Source: Oreohelix idahoensis
Lineage: Eukaryota; Mollusca; Gastropoda; Stylommatophora; Oreohelicidae
NCBI GenBank assembly: GCA_024509875.1
Contig: JAMPIV010012227.1
Location: 43,263 to 107,262, forward strand
Direction: 5' to 3'
DNA: 64,000 bases
Part shown: piece after piece, positions 9,746 to 20,380 of the stretch
Position numbering within the stretch: position 1 is the first letter of the stretch
Layout: the number at the start of each line of letters is the position of its first letter
The notes under the pieces: generated by a model
Told to the model about the DNA's origin: nothing
The model's input: the letters and a program-made list of their open reading frames with translations, nothing else
The model's database searches: none
Made by a program: the position numbers and the translations under genes

Positions 9746-11769
9746 AATCGTCCAACATAAACTACGCCAGATGCGGGATTCATGGCTGAGTAATAAAGCA
9801 GATGAGCTCCAAGGCTTTGCTGACAGCCATGACTTGAAAAATTTTTACCTTGCACTCAAAGCGGTCTATGGTCCAACATCATCAGGATCATTTCCCCTCC
9901 TTAATGCAGATGGAAAAAACACTAATTACAGACAAGGAAAAAATGCTCCAACGCTGGGCTGAACATTTTAATAATCTTTTGAACCAGCCATCATCTATTA
10001 ACGACGAAGCCATCATCCGCCTGCCCCAAATTCCTATAAATGAAGCACTAGATGATGTACCAACTCTGGAGGAAACTAAAAAAGCGATTCGTCAACTGTC
10101 TAGTGGAAAGGCCCCTGGCTCCGATTCAATTCCTGTTGAGGTTTATAAAGATGGCGGTGCAGTTCTGATAGAGAAACTTCATATGATCTTCCAGCAAATG
10201 TGGCAGAGTGAAACCATCCCACACGATCTCAAAGATGCGTCAATTATACATCTATATAAACGTAAAGGTAATCGCCAAGACTGTAACAATCATCGAGGCA
10301 TCTCTCTTTTATCAATCGCTGGGAAGATATTCGCCAGAATCCTTTTGAATCGCCTTACGGCTCATCTTGACAAAGGTCTTTTACCTGAAAGTCAGTGTGG
10401 ATTCCGGAAAGAACGTGGAACCACAGATATGGTGTTCGCTGCAAGACAGCTACAAGAAAAATGCCAAGAACAGCACTGTGACCTGTACACAGCTTTCATC
10501 GACTTGACAAAGGCGTTCGACACGGTCAGTAGAGAGGGTCTATGGAAGATCATGGCAAAATACGGCTGCCCAAAGAAATTTATCACAATAGTGCAGCAAA
10601 TGCATGATGGAATGCAGGCTAGAGTTCAGGAAAACGGTGAGCTATCAGAGCCTTTCCCTGTCTCAAATGGAGTTAAACAAGGGTGCGTACTTGCACCGAC
10701 TCTGTTCAGTATCATGTTTTCTGCTATGCTGACTGATGCTTTTAGAGACGGGGACACAGGAATCGACATTAGTTATCGTATTGATGGAAAATTGTTTAAC
10801 CTTAGGAGGCTTCAAGCAAAAACCAAGGTTAAATCACACACCATCAGAGATCTTCTGTTTGCTGATGATTGTGCCCTCAATGCTGGCTCAGAGGCTGATC
10901 TGCAGCATAGTGTGGATAGATTCTCCGAAGCCTGCGCCAACTTTGGGCTTACCATCAACACGAAGAAAACAGAAATCATGTACCAACCAGCTCCTGGCAC
11001 AGTTTATACTGAGCCAGTCATCAAGGTTAATGGTGAGAAACTGAATGTTGTGAACAGATTCACATACCTTGGTAGCACACTATCCCAGAACATTGTCATT
11101 GATGATGAGGTGAACACCAGGATCTCCAAAGCCAGCAGCACATTTGGCAGACTATACACCAACGTCTGGCATCGAAGTGGCATTAGTCTACAGACAAAGC
11201 TGAAGGTGTACAGAGCTGCGGTGCTTCCAGTGCTGCTATATGCATGTGAAACATGGACTGTATACAGGCGCCACGTAAAGAAGCTAAACCACTTCCATAC
11301 AGTCTGTCTCAGGAAGATAATGAACATCAAATGGCAAGACAAGATCCCGGATACCGCCGTTCTTGACAGAGCTGGTATCCCTAGTATTGATACTATTCTG
11401 ATGCAGTCACAGATTCGCTGGGCAGGTCATGTAGTCCGCATGCCAGACCATCGACTGCCAAAGATACTCTTTTATGGTGAGATGCAGAAGGGTAAACACT
11501 CCCATGGTGGCCAAAAGAAGCGCTTCAAAGACACGTTAAAGACGTCATTGAAAACCTTTGACATAAACCCAGACACATGGGAAACTGCTGCGCAAGACCG
11601 AACTGCTTGGCGTACATCTCTTCGTAAAGGTGCAGTGGCATGCGAATCATCCAGAAGAGCAGCAGCGGAACAGCGGAGACAAGCTAGAAAGGACCGTGTA
11701 ATAAAACCTTCACATGAAGCAAACATTCCCTGCCCACACTGGGCTCATCAGTCACCTTCGTACCCATAG
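9720..11769 (+). pseudogene. LINE reverse transcriptase and C-terminal domain, frameshifted
   Basis: The sequence resumes in the linker (FNNMRRIVQHKLRQMRDSWL) in one frame to about 9,900. It then shifts to the main frame, which is open to the stop at 11,767. Reverse transcriptase motifs in order are LSSGKAPGSDSIPVE, RGISLLSIAGKI, LTKAFDTV (first catalytic Asp), SNGVKQGCVLAPTLF and LLFADDCAL (catalytic Asp pair). The C-terminal region has LYACETWTVY, WAGHVVRMPDHRLPK and a basic SHGGQKKRFKDTLK block, and no RNase H. All catalytic residues are visible, so damage is limited to the upstream deletion and the frameshift near 9,900. The clade (RTE-like, L2/CR1-like or other) needs a phylogeny. Confidence 0.85.
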
Positions 11770-11847
11770 ACTAACCTAACATATTCCTAAATAATTGGAT
11801 GAACAGAGTGGTCTTCATCACCCGTGATGGACGAACAACAATACCCC

Positions 11848-12978
11848 GCGGGCAATAATAGCCTCTGTTATTGCCTTTATCCTGGTTAGCGCTTAGTCTG
11901 TGTGTTAGTTGTTTTATGTCTAATACATACATGCCACATGCTATGGTTTACCCATAATCTGTACAAGGTGTTTGCATTTTCAGATGTGTACACCCTGTAC
12001 ATAATTTCTGTACAGGTTTTCTAACCCATTCCCCTTATTACTGTGCCTCAGAGTTCTTTTAAAAGATCCTATTGAACACAGGATTTCCCAATCTGTTAGT
12101 GGTAATTAAGCACAGAAATAGACTAAATGATGACACCATCACATTATTTTTACAGTGTAAAATAAACTCAGACATTCATTGTTTGGGTTTTAAAATAAGT
12201 GAAGACCTGCTTTAAAAGGCAAAAACCCCATGCCTCATTTATAATGCAGCCCACTGTAATTGAAAATATTTTTACATGAATTAACTCTTTTGATATGTTT
12301 TTTTCCAGTCATTGTACAGGTTTTGTGGGTCTTTGTACAGGGTTTTGGATTTTTTGTACAGGTTTTTCATCTCCGAGGTGTGGCTTGTATGCTAATAGCT
12401 CTACATTTTTTGTTTATATTTTGCCTTAAATTTAGCTTGTTAGTTGTTTTATGAGAATGTTTGTATGTGTTGAATTCTGTGTTCTCTGAGAAAGTTGTTC
12501 AAGACATCAGATACATGACGTAAATAAGCATATGTGTATACGTGATGTGTCTGTATTTGTGTCCTCATGACTTGCTGTTGTCAGTTGCTGCCTAGGCCAT
12601 TTGAGCCCCATTTTTCCTAAACTCATAATTTTTACTTTAGTTTCTGTTCTAGCTTCTTATTTGTTTTGTGTCCTAATGATTTTCTTGTTTTGTCACATTC
12701 TGTCCGCTGAACGTGCCTTTAAATGTATCATGTTTCCTGAAATTTACCATATTGTCCCAAATCTGTTTTCCCTGAAAGTTTTTATTTTTCGCTTAAATGT
12801 ATTTTTTTTCTATACGTAATGTACATCAGGGTTATCAAGATGCCTCATAATTACAAGGTTAGGTTCTTTTAGTCCTGTTTTCTCAATCTCTTTGACACCT
12901 CCTAAAACTGTTTCTTCATATTTACAGGTTACTCTTAATTTCTAATCTTGTTTTCAAATTTATTATGTTTTCTCAAAG
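11848..12978. other. No gene; scattered TGTACAGGTTTT motifs
   Basis: AT-rich sequence. The short motif TGTACAGG or TGTACAGGTTTT occurs several times between 11,960 and 12,370 but without regular spacing. Otherwise I see nothing. Confidence 0.4.
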
Positions 12979-13032
12979 CGCAAGCCCTCCAACCAATCCA
13001 TCGTCAGCAGGTCTGAGCAAGACCTTGAAGAG
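12979..13032 (+). CDS. Candidate small host exon
   Basis: Fifty-four bases between the acceptor TTATGTTTTCTCAAAG and the donor GAAGAG|GTACTT read RKPSNQSIVSRSEQDLEE. This is exactly 18 codons in phase 0, compatible with the phase-0 end of the candidate exon at 4,078-4,225. Base composition (CGCAAGCCCTCCAACC) stands out from the AT-rich surroundings. The serine-rich, acidic peptide is not one I recognise. The implied intron of about 8.7 kb would contain the minisatellite and the LINE. Confidence 0.4.
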
Positions 13033-13039
13033 GTACTTT

Positions 13040-13385
13040 TTAACTGCTGTAGTGTAGCTGAGGTTCATCCAGCATTGAACTCACTTCAAGTTGTCTTTTC
13101 ATGTAGTCTTTTTACTCATATTTTACAGGTTTTTTCTTTGTGTCTCACATTTTTACTAATTATCACCCAGTTTTTGCAGTTTTGCAATTGTTATGATTGT
13201 TGTTGCTGGATTTATGTTGGGCATCTTGAATAATCTATGAGGTTTTTCAAGTAGTGTTATTAGAATGCACCTTGTTGCTTTTGTGATATTTGTGTGTGTG
13301 TTTTTTTCCCCTCTCAAATGATGCATTTTTCACTGTACTTTTAGCTTATACTAAACATAAATTTTTTTTCATTTTTGTTGTTGTT
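13040..13385. other. No recognisable feature
   Basis: T-rich sequence without supported features. Confidence 0.4.
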
Positions 13386-13394
13386 GTTTGTAAT

Positions 13395-14035
13395 TGATTC
13401 TACAAATACAACTAGTGATTGCTATAACACCGGTTCCCTCTCAGTAATAACAGGGCTGAAGAGCCACCATGCTAAAGGATTGAAAGATCTGATAATCTCC
13501 CTTGAAAGACTGGCCAAATGCTTTAACAAATGCACAATCCAGTGGATACCAGCCCATTGCAACATACCAGGAAATGAGGAGGCAGGCAAACTTGCTAAGG
13601 AAGGAGGTGCCTTACAACAAAATGATATAGAGACACTTACGCAATGGCAAAACTACTATAAAGACTACATTCAAGTCCAAATGGGAAAAAGAGCACCCGG
13701 GCCATTTGAAAAATGACGCATATCATCAACTATCCAGGAAAGAACAGGTCATCATTTTTCGGCTACGGACTGGACACAACAGATTGAGATACCATCTATA
13801 CCACAAATACAAAATTGGTGCAACAGATCTCTGCACCTGCGGTACCTGCCCGATGACAGTCGAACACCTGCTGCAGTACTGCACAACCTACAGTAATGAA
13901 CAGAGTAGCATATGGCAACAACCCACTTCTGTCAACGAAAAACTGTTTGGAGATGTCGGGAACCTTGAGTTGACTACTGCCTTTTATTAGAGTCATAAAT
14001 GTAGAAGTTTGAAGGCGAACGAAGAAGAAGAAGAA
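13395..14035 (+). pseudogene. 5'-truncated LINE with RNase H domain
   Basis: The 3' end of a non-LTR retrotransposon of the type that carries RNase H after the reverse transcriptase. The first frame shows the RNase H C-terminal half: IQWIPAHCNIPGNEEAGKLA (His and final acidic residue region). A frameshift near 13,710 leads into RKEQVIIFRLRTGHNRLRYH and then CTCGTCPMTVEHLLQYC, the Cys/His cluster typical of this tail region, with a stop at 13,988. The 3' end is GGCGAACGAAGAAGAAGAAG. Reverse transcriptase and endonuclease are absent, as usual for 5'-truncated insertions. The LINE is in the broad I/Jockey-like group (inference from RNase H plus the Cys cluster). Confidence 0.75.
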
Positions 14036-14271
14036 GATAACACAGTTAAGCAGTAGAAGTATTGCACACTGATTGGTGGACTTTATGCATAACATTTATG
14101 CTATGCTTTGTAAGTTTTATTAGTCTAATGTTAATGAAGATCAGTCAGACACATAAAATATTTTACCTGTCAAAGGCATATAATGCTGGTGGCAGGTATA
14201 ATTCAAGAACAGGCTGAAGGAAGACAGTCAAGATGAAGATAGTTCTATAAGTGGGAAAATTGAACACAGAA

Positions 14272-14860
14272 AAGTCTACCTTGAAGAGTTGGACAGAATA
14301 TATTCTACCTTGAAGAGTTGGACCGAAAATAGTCTATTTTGAACAGTTGGACAGAAAATAGTATACCTTGAAGAGTTGAACATGAATTAGTCAACCTTGA
14401 AGAGCTGGACAGAAATTAGTCAACCTTGAAAAGCTGGACAGAAATTAGTCAGCCTTGAAGAGCTGGACAGAAATTAGTCTACCTTGAAGAACTGGACAGA
14501 AAATAGTCTACCTTGAAGAGCTGGACAGAAAATAGTCTACCTTGAAGAGTTGAAGAGTTGAACAAGAAATTATCTACCTTTATGAGTCTTGACACAAATT
14601 AATGTGCTTTTAGGAGTTGGACAGATGTTAGTCTGCCTTGAAAGCTGGAGAAAAAGTAGTCTGCCCTAAAGAACTGACAGAAAATAGTCTATCTTCAAGA
14701 GTTGGTGAAAAATTGATTCACCTTGGTTGACAGAAATTAGTCTACTTTCTGGAGTTAGACAGAAATTAGTCTGCCTGAAAGAGATAGACAGAAAATAGTT
14801 TGCCTTTAAGTTTTGGACAAAATTGTCTACCTCGATGGACAGAAAATAGTTTATCAGAAT
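14272..14860. repeat. 29-bp minisatellite
   Basis: About 20 imperfect tandem copies of a unit like AGTCTACCTTGAAGAGTTGG plus ACAGAAAAT. Copies starting at 14,403, 14,432, 14,461, 14,490 and 14,519 are spaced exactly 29 bases. The array decays at both ends. No long frame is maintained on the plus strand because 29 is not a multiple of three. Confidence 0.9.
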
Positions 14861-15058
14861 GCACCATTCAGTGAAATGCCAGATAATGTTGGAGATCAAT
14901 TATGGTAAACCTGAGGTGTGAAATCACACTTGGACTGATCAGACTCGTCTACTGGAGTTAGCATGTGATTGTATTCCTGATGTTTGTGATCAAAATTTAT
15001 CTCGATATACTTCCACAAAGAGGATGTGTTGAAATGATATATCTCCTTCTATTCCATG

Positions 15059-15180
<122 letters not shown>

Positions 15181-15302
15181 CACATACTTCCTGTATTGTT
15201 CAGTTTATGTTAACACATCTTAAGGGTTCAATTAGTACTGCTACATAACTCAACACGTGTCAGAATGACAGAAAAGCCTCAGTAAAAGCCTAGATCTACA
15301 GG

Positions 15303-18300
15303 CATACCTGTCAACCTGTATGAATTTTTCGTACAATGTATGGATTTTTGATACTTTTAGCAGTGTACGGCCGTACAGACTTGTTGTACGGATTTTTCTT
15401 CCCCCCCCCCCCCCCAAAAAAAAACCTTTTTTTTTAATTCTAAAAATATTTTCCAACCCAAGTTTTTTTAAATTTTAAATCATAAAATATTTTCTAGCCC
15501 AGGTTTTTTTCAAACCAATTTTTTTAATTCCGGAAATCTCAACGTTCGTTTTTAAACTGAGGTCTCTCCCAGCAACCAATCAAATCCTTTTATACCCAAG
15601 AATTCGGCAAACGCTTTGAATTCGGCCTCAAACGCTTTCGGTTTTTGGCGTGACATCATGTATTTTGAAAGTTACCTGTTGTCAACGATGCCATTTTGTT
15701 TAAAAAACAAATGTACTTAAAAAAGTACTTATAACTTGGTTAAATATTGCTGTTGTTTTGCTTTGTTGCAATTTAATCGCTGCCTTAATCTTTCCAGTTA
15801 GGCCTACATCTTGCCCCTCAATATATTTCCGATAAATTGTCATAATATTCTGTGTAGGCCCTACATAACTAGAAAAAAAAGTTTCTTTGCATTGAGTAGG
15901 CCTACTTTATTCCAGCGCTCGAGATTAGCTGCTTTATTTTTTAATAAAGTGGCAATCTGTTATCACTGGTCTAGGCTACCAACTCGTGAATAATAATTTT
16001 GTAAATTTTTGGTGGTACGTTTTTTCTTCCTAGATTTTATATTCTGTTCATAATTTTGTTTATTTTTTTTTTTGCTGTTAGCCATTTGCTTTGTTCGTTG
16101 TATTTTTTAATCATTCTCTTCGTCTACAAAGATTATTAGTTGAAATATTTCATCCACTGAATGATGGCTGAGCCTAATTCAAAGAAACAAAAGCTTGCAG
16201 GTCATGGTAAGTTTCAGGTCGAATGGGTTAAACTCTTCCCTGGCTTTGTAGATGCATCCAAGTTAGGATCAACCCTTGCTTTTTGTAGATTATGCAGCAA
16301 AGATATTAAAGTAGTAGCTTCAGGATTATATGATCTGAAAGTACATTTTAAATCGAAATTGCATGAACAAATGTTTGCAATGAAGAAGGGAGCATCTATT
16401 AAGACCTTTTTTGCTCAGCCAAAGCAGGAAGAGGGTGGCATTATAAGGGCTGAAGTTTTATTTGCCAATTTCATTGCCCAGCATAACTTAACTGCATCTG
16501 TTGCTGATCTTTTTTGTGACTTGGCGCCTGTAATGTTTCCTGACAGTGATATTGCCAGAAAGTTCCAGTCGAAGAGGACCAAGACAACACTTATCATTAA
16601 AAACTGCCTGGCTCCATCTGCAACAGAACCAGTGATAAAGCTGTGCAGGGAAACACCCTTCTCATTAATGGTTGATGAATCAAATGACAAGAAAACAGAG
16701 AAGCGGTTAGCTATTATGGTGAGAGTTTTTGAAGAAGGATTGGGACCAAGAACGAGATTGTTGGACATGCCTGTATGCAGTGGTAGAACCAGTGAGGTGA
16801 TATTCAGTGATGTTGATAATCTGTTCACAAAATTTCATATTTCATGGAAACATTGCCTCGGCTTTGCTAGTGACAACTGCAATGTCATGGTGGGAAAATC
16901 AAACTCAGTACTTACTAGGATCAAGCAGAGGAACCCTTATGTTTTTAGTATTGGGTGCATTTGCCACCTTGCAAATTTATGTGCACAAGATGGAATCAAA
17001 CAGTTGACTGTGCCAGTAGAAGACCTTTTGTTAGACATGTACTATCATTTTGAGCACAGCTCAAAACGACAAAAGGCTTATAAGGAGTTCCAACTATTCA
17101 CAGAAGCAGATGACCTGAATATTCTTAAACATTGTCAGACTTGCTGGCTGTCATTGCAGAAGGTAGTGGATAGAATTATTAACCAGTATACAGCTCTCTC
17201 ATCTTATTTTGAAAGCCACAATGATGTTGAAAAGCCTGGCAGAGTCCAAAACATCCATAAACTTTTAAAAGCACCACTAACCCAGCTGACCATTCGTTTT
17301 CTGAGTTTCATTCTGCCACTGTTAAATGAGTTTAATAAACTCTTTCAAACAGATGAGTCACAGATTGGTGGCATGATGGAGGAGATGGACAGATTGCTTA
17401 GAAATTTTTTAGTTAAATTTGTGGAGATGAAGTATGTTAAACAGGTTGTTGACTTGAGGCATATCAAATTTAGTGATCGTGGGGTGCAGCATGATGACAG
17501 CATACTGGCAATTGGCCTCTCGAACAGAGCATTTATTGAAGAAATGGAGCGTGATAGTGGAGTAAAGAGTTCATTTTTTGAGGATGTCAGAAATTTTTAC
17601 ACATCAGTGGTTAAAAAAATTACTGATAAATTTCCCTTTGACAACCAGGTTCCAAAGGACTTAAAAGTGCTAGATCCAAGCACTAAAGATAATCTCAGGT
17701 ATCCAAACATCTGCAGATTGGCAGATGCTTTTGCCCAAGATCTTGATCAGGGAGCACTGAAAGATGAGTTCGATGACTACTGTATGTTGTCTGATGTGTG
17801 TGTGCCTCTACTAACAGATAGTGGTCAGAAAAAGAGCTTCTGTAGCTATTGGCTGGAATTTGTTGACCAGAGAACTAGTACTGGTGCCATCCGCTTCCCT
17901 AATTTGAAAGTCATCATTCAGCGACTGCTGATACTCCCTCACAGCAATGCTGACTGCGAAAGATCATTTTCAATGATGAAAAAAATCCACACAGACTGCA
18001 GGAGGTCCATGAATGCAGACACACTCACTTCTATTTTACAGTGTAAGATTAACATTGATACATGCTGTGCAGACTTTAAGCCCACAAATGCAATTCTGCA
18101 AAGTGATAAAAGTGCATGTGTTGATTATAATACAAAACACTGTACATCGAAAGAATAGTGTACATCAAGATCACTAAGTTTTTTATATCTAAAGAACAGC
18201 ATGAGACTATTAGCATGTTTTATATCACAATAATTCAAATGCTAATAGATTTGTATATGTCATTTCTCATTTTAAAACTGTATTGCGTATAATTTATTAA

Positions 18301-18389
18301 TATATTTTTTGCGTAAGGATTTTTGGGTGTTTGTAAGTATTTTTTTGGTCCGGCGTACAGATTGTTGTCTCAGGAGGTTGACAGGTATG
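15303..18389 (+). mobile_element. hAT-type DNA transposon, complete, copy 1
   Basis: A 3,087-bp element bounded by inverted repeats CATACCTGTCAACCT (left) and AGGTTGACAGGTATG (right). It is flanked by a perfect 6-bp target duplication TACAGG at 15,297-15,302 and 18,390-18,395. The left subterminal region holds a 12-bp palindrome GTACGGCCGTAC (15,365-15,376) and repeated GTAYGGATTTTT motifs; the right end has GTAAGGATTTTT in the same strand sense. These are plausible transposase binding sites. A second copy lies at 48,791-52,146. The transposase frame is uninterrupted. Confidence 0.92.
16161..18158 (+). CDS. hAT-family transposase, 665 residues, uninterrupted
   Basis: A nuclear cut-and-paste transposase. 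An N-terminal BED-like zinc finger is visible with Cys42, Cys45, His62 and His68. The RNase H-like catalytic core carries Asp172 (SLMVDESND), Asp238 (GFASDNCNVM) and the hAT Cys-x-x-His element at 266-269 (GCICHLANL). It ends with Glu600 in the C-terminal dimerisation region (HSNADCERSFSMMKK). The ATG-ATG start at 16,161 matches the second copy. One oddity: residue 328 is Cys in CQTCWLSLQ, where copy 2 has Arg (TRWLSL) and Arg-Trp is the usual hAT pair. It has a single exon and the length is normal for the family. Whether it is active is unknown. Confidence 0.92.
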   Translation: MMAEPNSKKQKLAGHGKFQVEWVKLFPGFVDASKLGSTLAFCRLCSKDIKVVASGLYDLKVHFKSKLHEQMFAMKKGASIKTFFAQPKQEEGGIIRAEVLFANFIAQHNLTASVADLFCDLAPVMFPDSDIARKFQSKRTKTTLIIKNCLAPSATEPVIKLCRETPFSLMVDESNDKKTEKRLAIMVRVFEEGLGPRTRLLDMPVCSGRTSEVIFSDVDNLFTKFHISWKHCLGFASDNCNVMVGKSNSVLTRIKQRNPYVFSIGCICHLANLCAQDGIKQLTVPVEDLLLDMYYHFEHSSKRQKAYKEFQLFTEADDLNILKHCQTCWLSLQKVVDRIINQYTALSSYFESHNDVEKPGRVQNIHKLLKAPLTQLTIRFLSFILPLLNEFNKLFQTDESQIGGMMEEMDRLLRNFLVKFVEMKYVKQVVDLRHIKFSDRGVQHDDSILAIGLSNRAFIEEMERDSGVKSSFFEDVRNFYTSVVKKITDKFPFDNQVPKDLKVLDPSTKDNLRYPNICRLADAFAQDLDQGALKDEFDDYCMLSDVCVPLLTDSGQKKSFCSYWLEFVDQRTSTGAIRFPNLKVIIQRLLILPHSNADCERSFSMMKKIHTDCRRSMNADTLTSILQCKINIDTCCADFKPTNAILQSDKSACVDYNTKHCTSKE

Positions 18390-18399
18390 TACAGGGTAG

Positions 18400-18955
18400 A
18401 TAATACCAAGGAGTCTTCATCTTGGTATTGGCTGCAAAAGAACGAGAAGTTCACACAGCCCTAGTTAAACAACAACAGTTGAACCCTTCAGATGTTTTAC
18501 TGTTTAATAACGGTTTACACAAGATATACAGTATATGTAATATTACAGAAGCTTGGCTTTCCTTTTGAACACTTTCCACAACACAAGTTAGTCTTCTTAC
18601 ATTCCTGCTTCTGATTGTTTTCATTCATCAGAAGCATTTAATAAGTTCTTTTGTGAGTGATTTTTCACTTGTGCTCGAGTGTTGTATAATAATTTGAAAG
18701 AAAAAAGAGAATTATTATTTTAAATAATAGATGAAACACACACAAACAAGAGATGGACAAATGGAAATTTGCATGAGTTTACTGCTCGTTGTACAACTAG
18801 ATTCTGGTACATTTTGTTAGTATCATATAATTTGTCATTGTTTATGAGAACACAGTCAGATACATTAGTGAGACCCGTGTATTTCAACTTCTTATCAACC
18901 AAATAGTTTTATTCTTAATACATTTGTGGAAAGATACCCACATATGTTCAACCTA
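18400..18955. other. No recognisable feature
   Basis: AT-rich sequence between the hAT element and a candidate exon; nothing else supported. Confidence 0.4.
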
Positions 18956-18958
18956 TAG

Positions 18959-19136
18959 TTTGTTTCATGCTTTGGATTTGGTTGAGAGCCATCGCCTGTT
19001 AGAGAATGACACTGCAATAGATGAATCATCAAGGTTAAGACTGTTGGAATTTGGCATCAAACGTAAGGCTAGTAGAAATGGACGTATGAGAAGCTGCATA
19101 CGTCGTTGTGTGTGCAACCAGCGAGCTACAGGAACA
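18959..19136 (+). CDS. Candidate host exon (178 nt)
   Basis: Bounded by the acceptor-like TGTTCAACCTATAG and a good donor AACA|GTAAGC. The interval is open in one frame, which reads LFHALDLVESHRLLENDTA and later FGIKRKASRNGRMRSCIRRC before ending in phase 0. The start would be phase 2, so it does not follow directly on the phase-0 end at 13,032; an intervening exon or another acceptor would be needed. The peptide is not repetitive and resembles no transposon protein I know. I do not recognise it. Confidence 0.35.
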
Positions 19137-19139
19137 GTA

Positions 19140-19550
19140 AGCATTCACATATACTAAGGGAGACTGAGCACCTATGGGTTTACCCTGAGTGCAATGATGT
19201 CGATTCTTTTCAACATTAACAGTGATAGCTCCGTTCACTTTCCAATCCTCAACCATTTTTGCCAACGTTACTACTTTTGAAATATTTTATTGTTTTAATA
19301 TTGGTATCTACCAAATATTATCCGTGGCTCCTTGACAAGCTCATCATACCCCCTGGGGTAAGTGTACCCCAAGTTTTGGGACCCCTGGCCTAGACTTTTC
19401 GAGGAATATAAAGAGTCTTTACCAGATTATCATTTATTACTGTTAATAAATGATGATAGTGATTATTAAGATTGGAACATCACATGGTTGCAAGTAACAT
19501 GGATTTCCCAAACATCTAGACTTGTCTGCACTCTTAAAGACATTTGAGAT
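19140..19550. other. No gene; possible hAT-like MITE end
   Basis: Near 19,370-19,395 the sequence GGGACCCCTGGCCTA resembles the terminal repeat of hAT-derived MITEs, but I find no matching left end. Nothing else is supported. Confidence 0.25.
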
Positions 19551-19562
19551 TTACAGATGAGA

Positions 19563-19821
19563 ACAATGATTCCGTTACACGCCCATTGAGGCATATTGGG
19601 AATATGGTGTCAGGCCCATATTTTCTTGACCATGGGCACACTAGGGGTGATGTGGTCAGCATCACGCCGGCCGCCTTAACCTTCCCAGAAGTTGCTCTGG
19701 TACCCAATTCATGAGGCTCGGTCGACCCCGGAGCCGTTTGTGATCTAAAATATCCTACCTCAACCGGGGACCACCGATCTAGGAAGCCAGTGCACTAAAC
19801 ATTGCGTTACCGCGGCTCCCA
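19563..19821 (-). mobile_element. tRNA-derived SINE, full-length copy
   Basis: A 259-bp element in minus orientation with a perfect 11-bp target duplication TACAGATGAGA at 19,552-19,562 and 19,822-19,832. The head reads GGGAGCCGCGGTAACGCAAT and is tRNA-like; the B-box region is eroded compared with the copy at 3,081-3,321. The middle carries the shared GCGGCCGGCGTGATGCTGAC block. The 3' part reads CATATTCCCAATATGCCTCA. The head identifies transcription by RNA polymerase III; mobilisation is by an unidentified LINE. Confidence 0.88.
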
Positions 19822-20029
19822 TACAGATGAGAGGAGAAGAAATAACTTCTAGAATTTCTAATTAAGAAAGCCCACCCGCCCGACTTATATCAGCCACACC
19901 ATCTAGCTATGTACACTTCAGTAACAATTGGTTTGCTGGAAGACCTGTGGTGGTACAGTACTCACTAATAATGCATAGTATGGCCTGTGTCTCTTTCATA
20001 AATATTTTAGATTCTAGCTTAAAATCGGA

Positions 20030-20345
20030 GGGTGAAATGATATGACAAGATTACTAATGTAGAACTGATGACAAAAACTAGACAAGTGCCAGTAGAAGAG
20101 GAGATGAGAAGAAGACGCTAGCGATGGATAGGATACACATTTAAGAAGATTGTTGATAGCATTACAAGACAACCCTTGTTCTGGAATCCTTAGGATAAGA
20201 GTTAGAAGGAGACTGAAGAAAACACGTGGAGAAGAGAACTATAGACAGAAATTAAAGGGATAACGAAAAAATGAAATGACCTTGAGCTTAAGGCACAAGA
20301 AGGCCTGGAAGGTATTTGTTGAAGGCGTCGGGGAGATTTAGGGTA
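20030..20345 (+). pseudogene. LINE 3' end, degenerate
   Basis: The stretch aligns with the better preserved fragment at 60,345-60,700: ATATGACAAGATTACTAATGT, AACTGATGACAAAAACTAGA, CAAGTGCCAGTAGAAGAGGA and TTTGTTGAAGGCGT are shared in order. It corresponds to the C-terminal domain of a non-LTR polyprotein but has in-frame stops throughout. Confidence 0.65.
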
Positions 20346-20380
20346 ATGATGATGCAATTTTTTTTTTAAAAATAGTTTTG

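Larger units (their letters stand above)
8041..11839 (+). mobile_element. Non-LTR retrotransposon (LINE), nearly full length, internally deleted
   Basis: A 3.8-kb element with about 0.85 kb of 5' leader, an endonuclease/reverse transcriptase open reading frame, and a short 3' end closing with GTGATGGACGAACAAC. The flanks AATACCCC at 8,033-8,040 and 11,840-11,847 look like a target duplication; the adjoining G/C run blurs the exact 5' end. The leader contains a G run (8,042-8,056) and a GC-rich stretch with overlapping frames (for example 8,293-8,745) that I do not claim as genes. Endonuclease and reverse transcriptase are in different frames, and a piece between them is missing. Confidence 0.85.
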
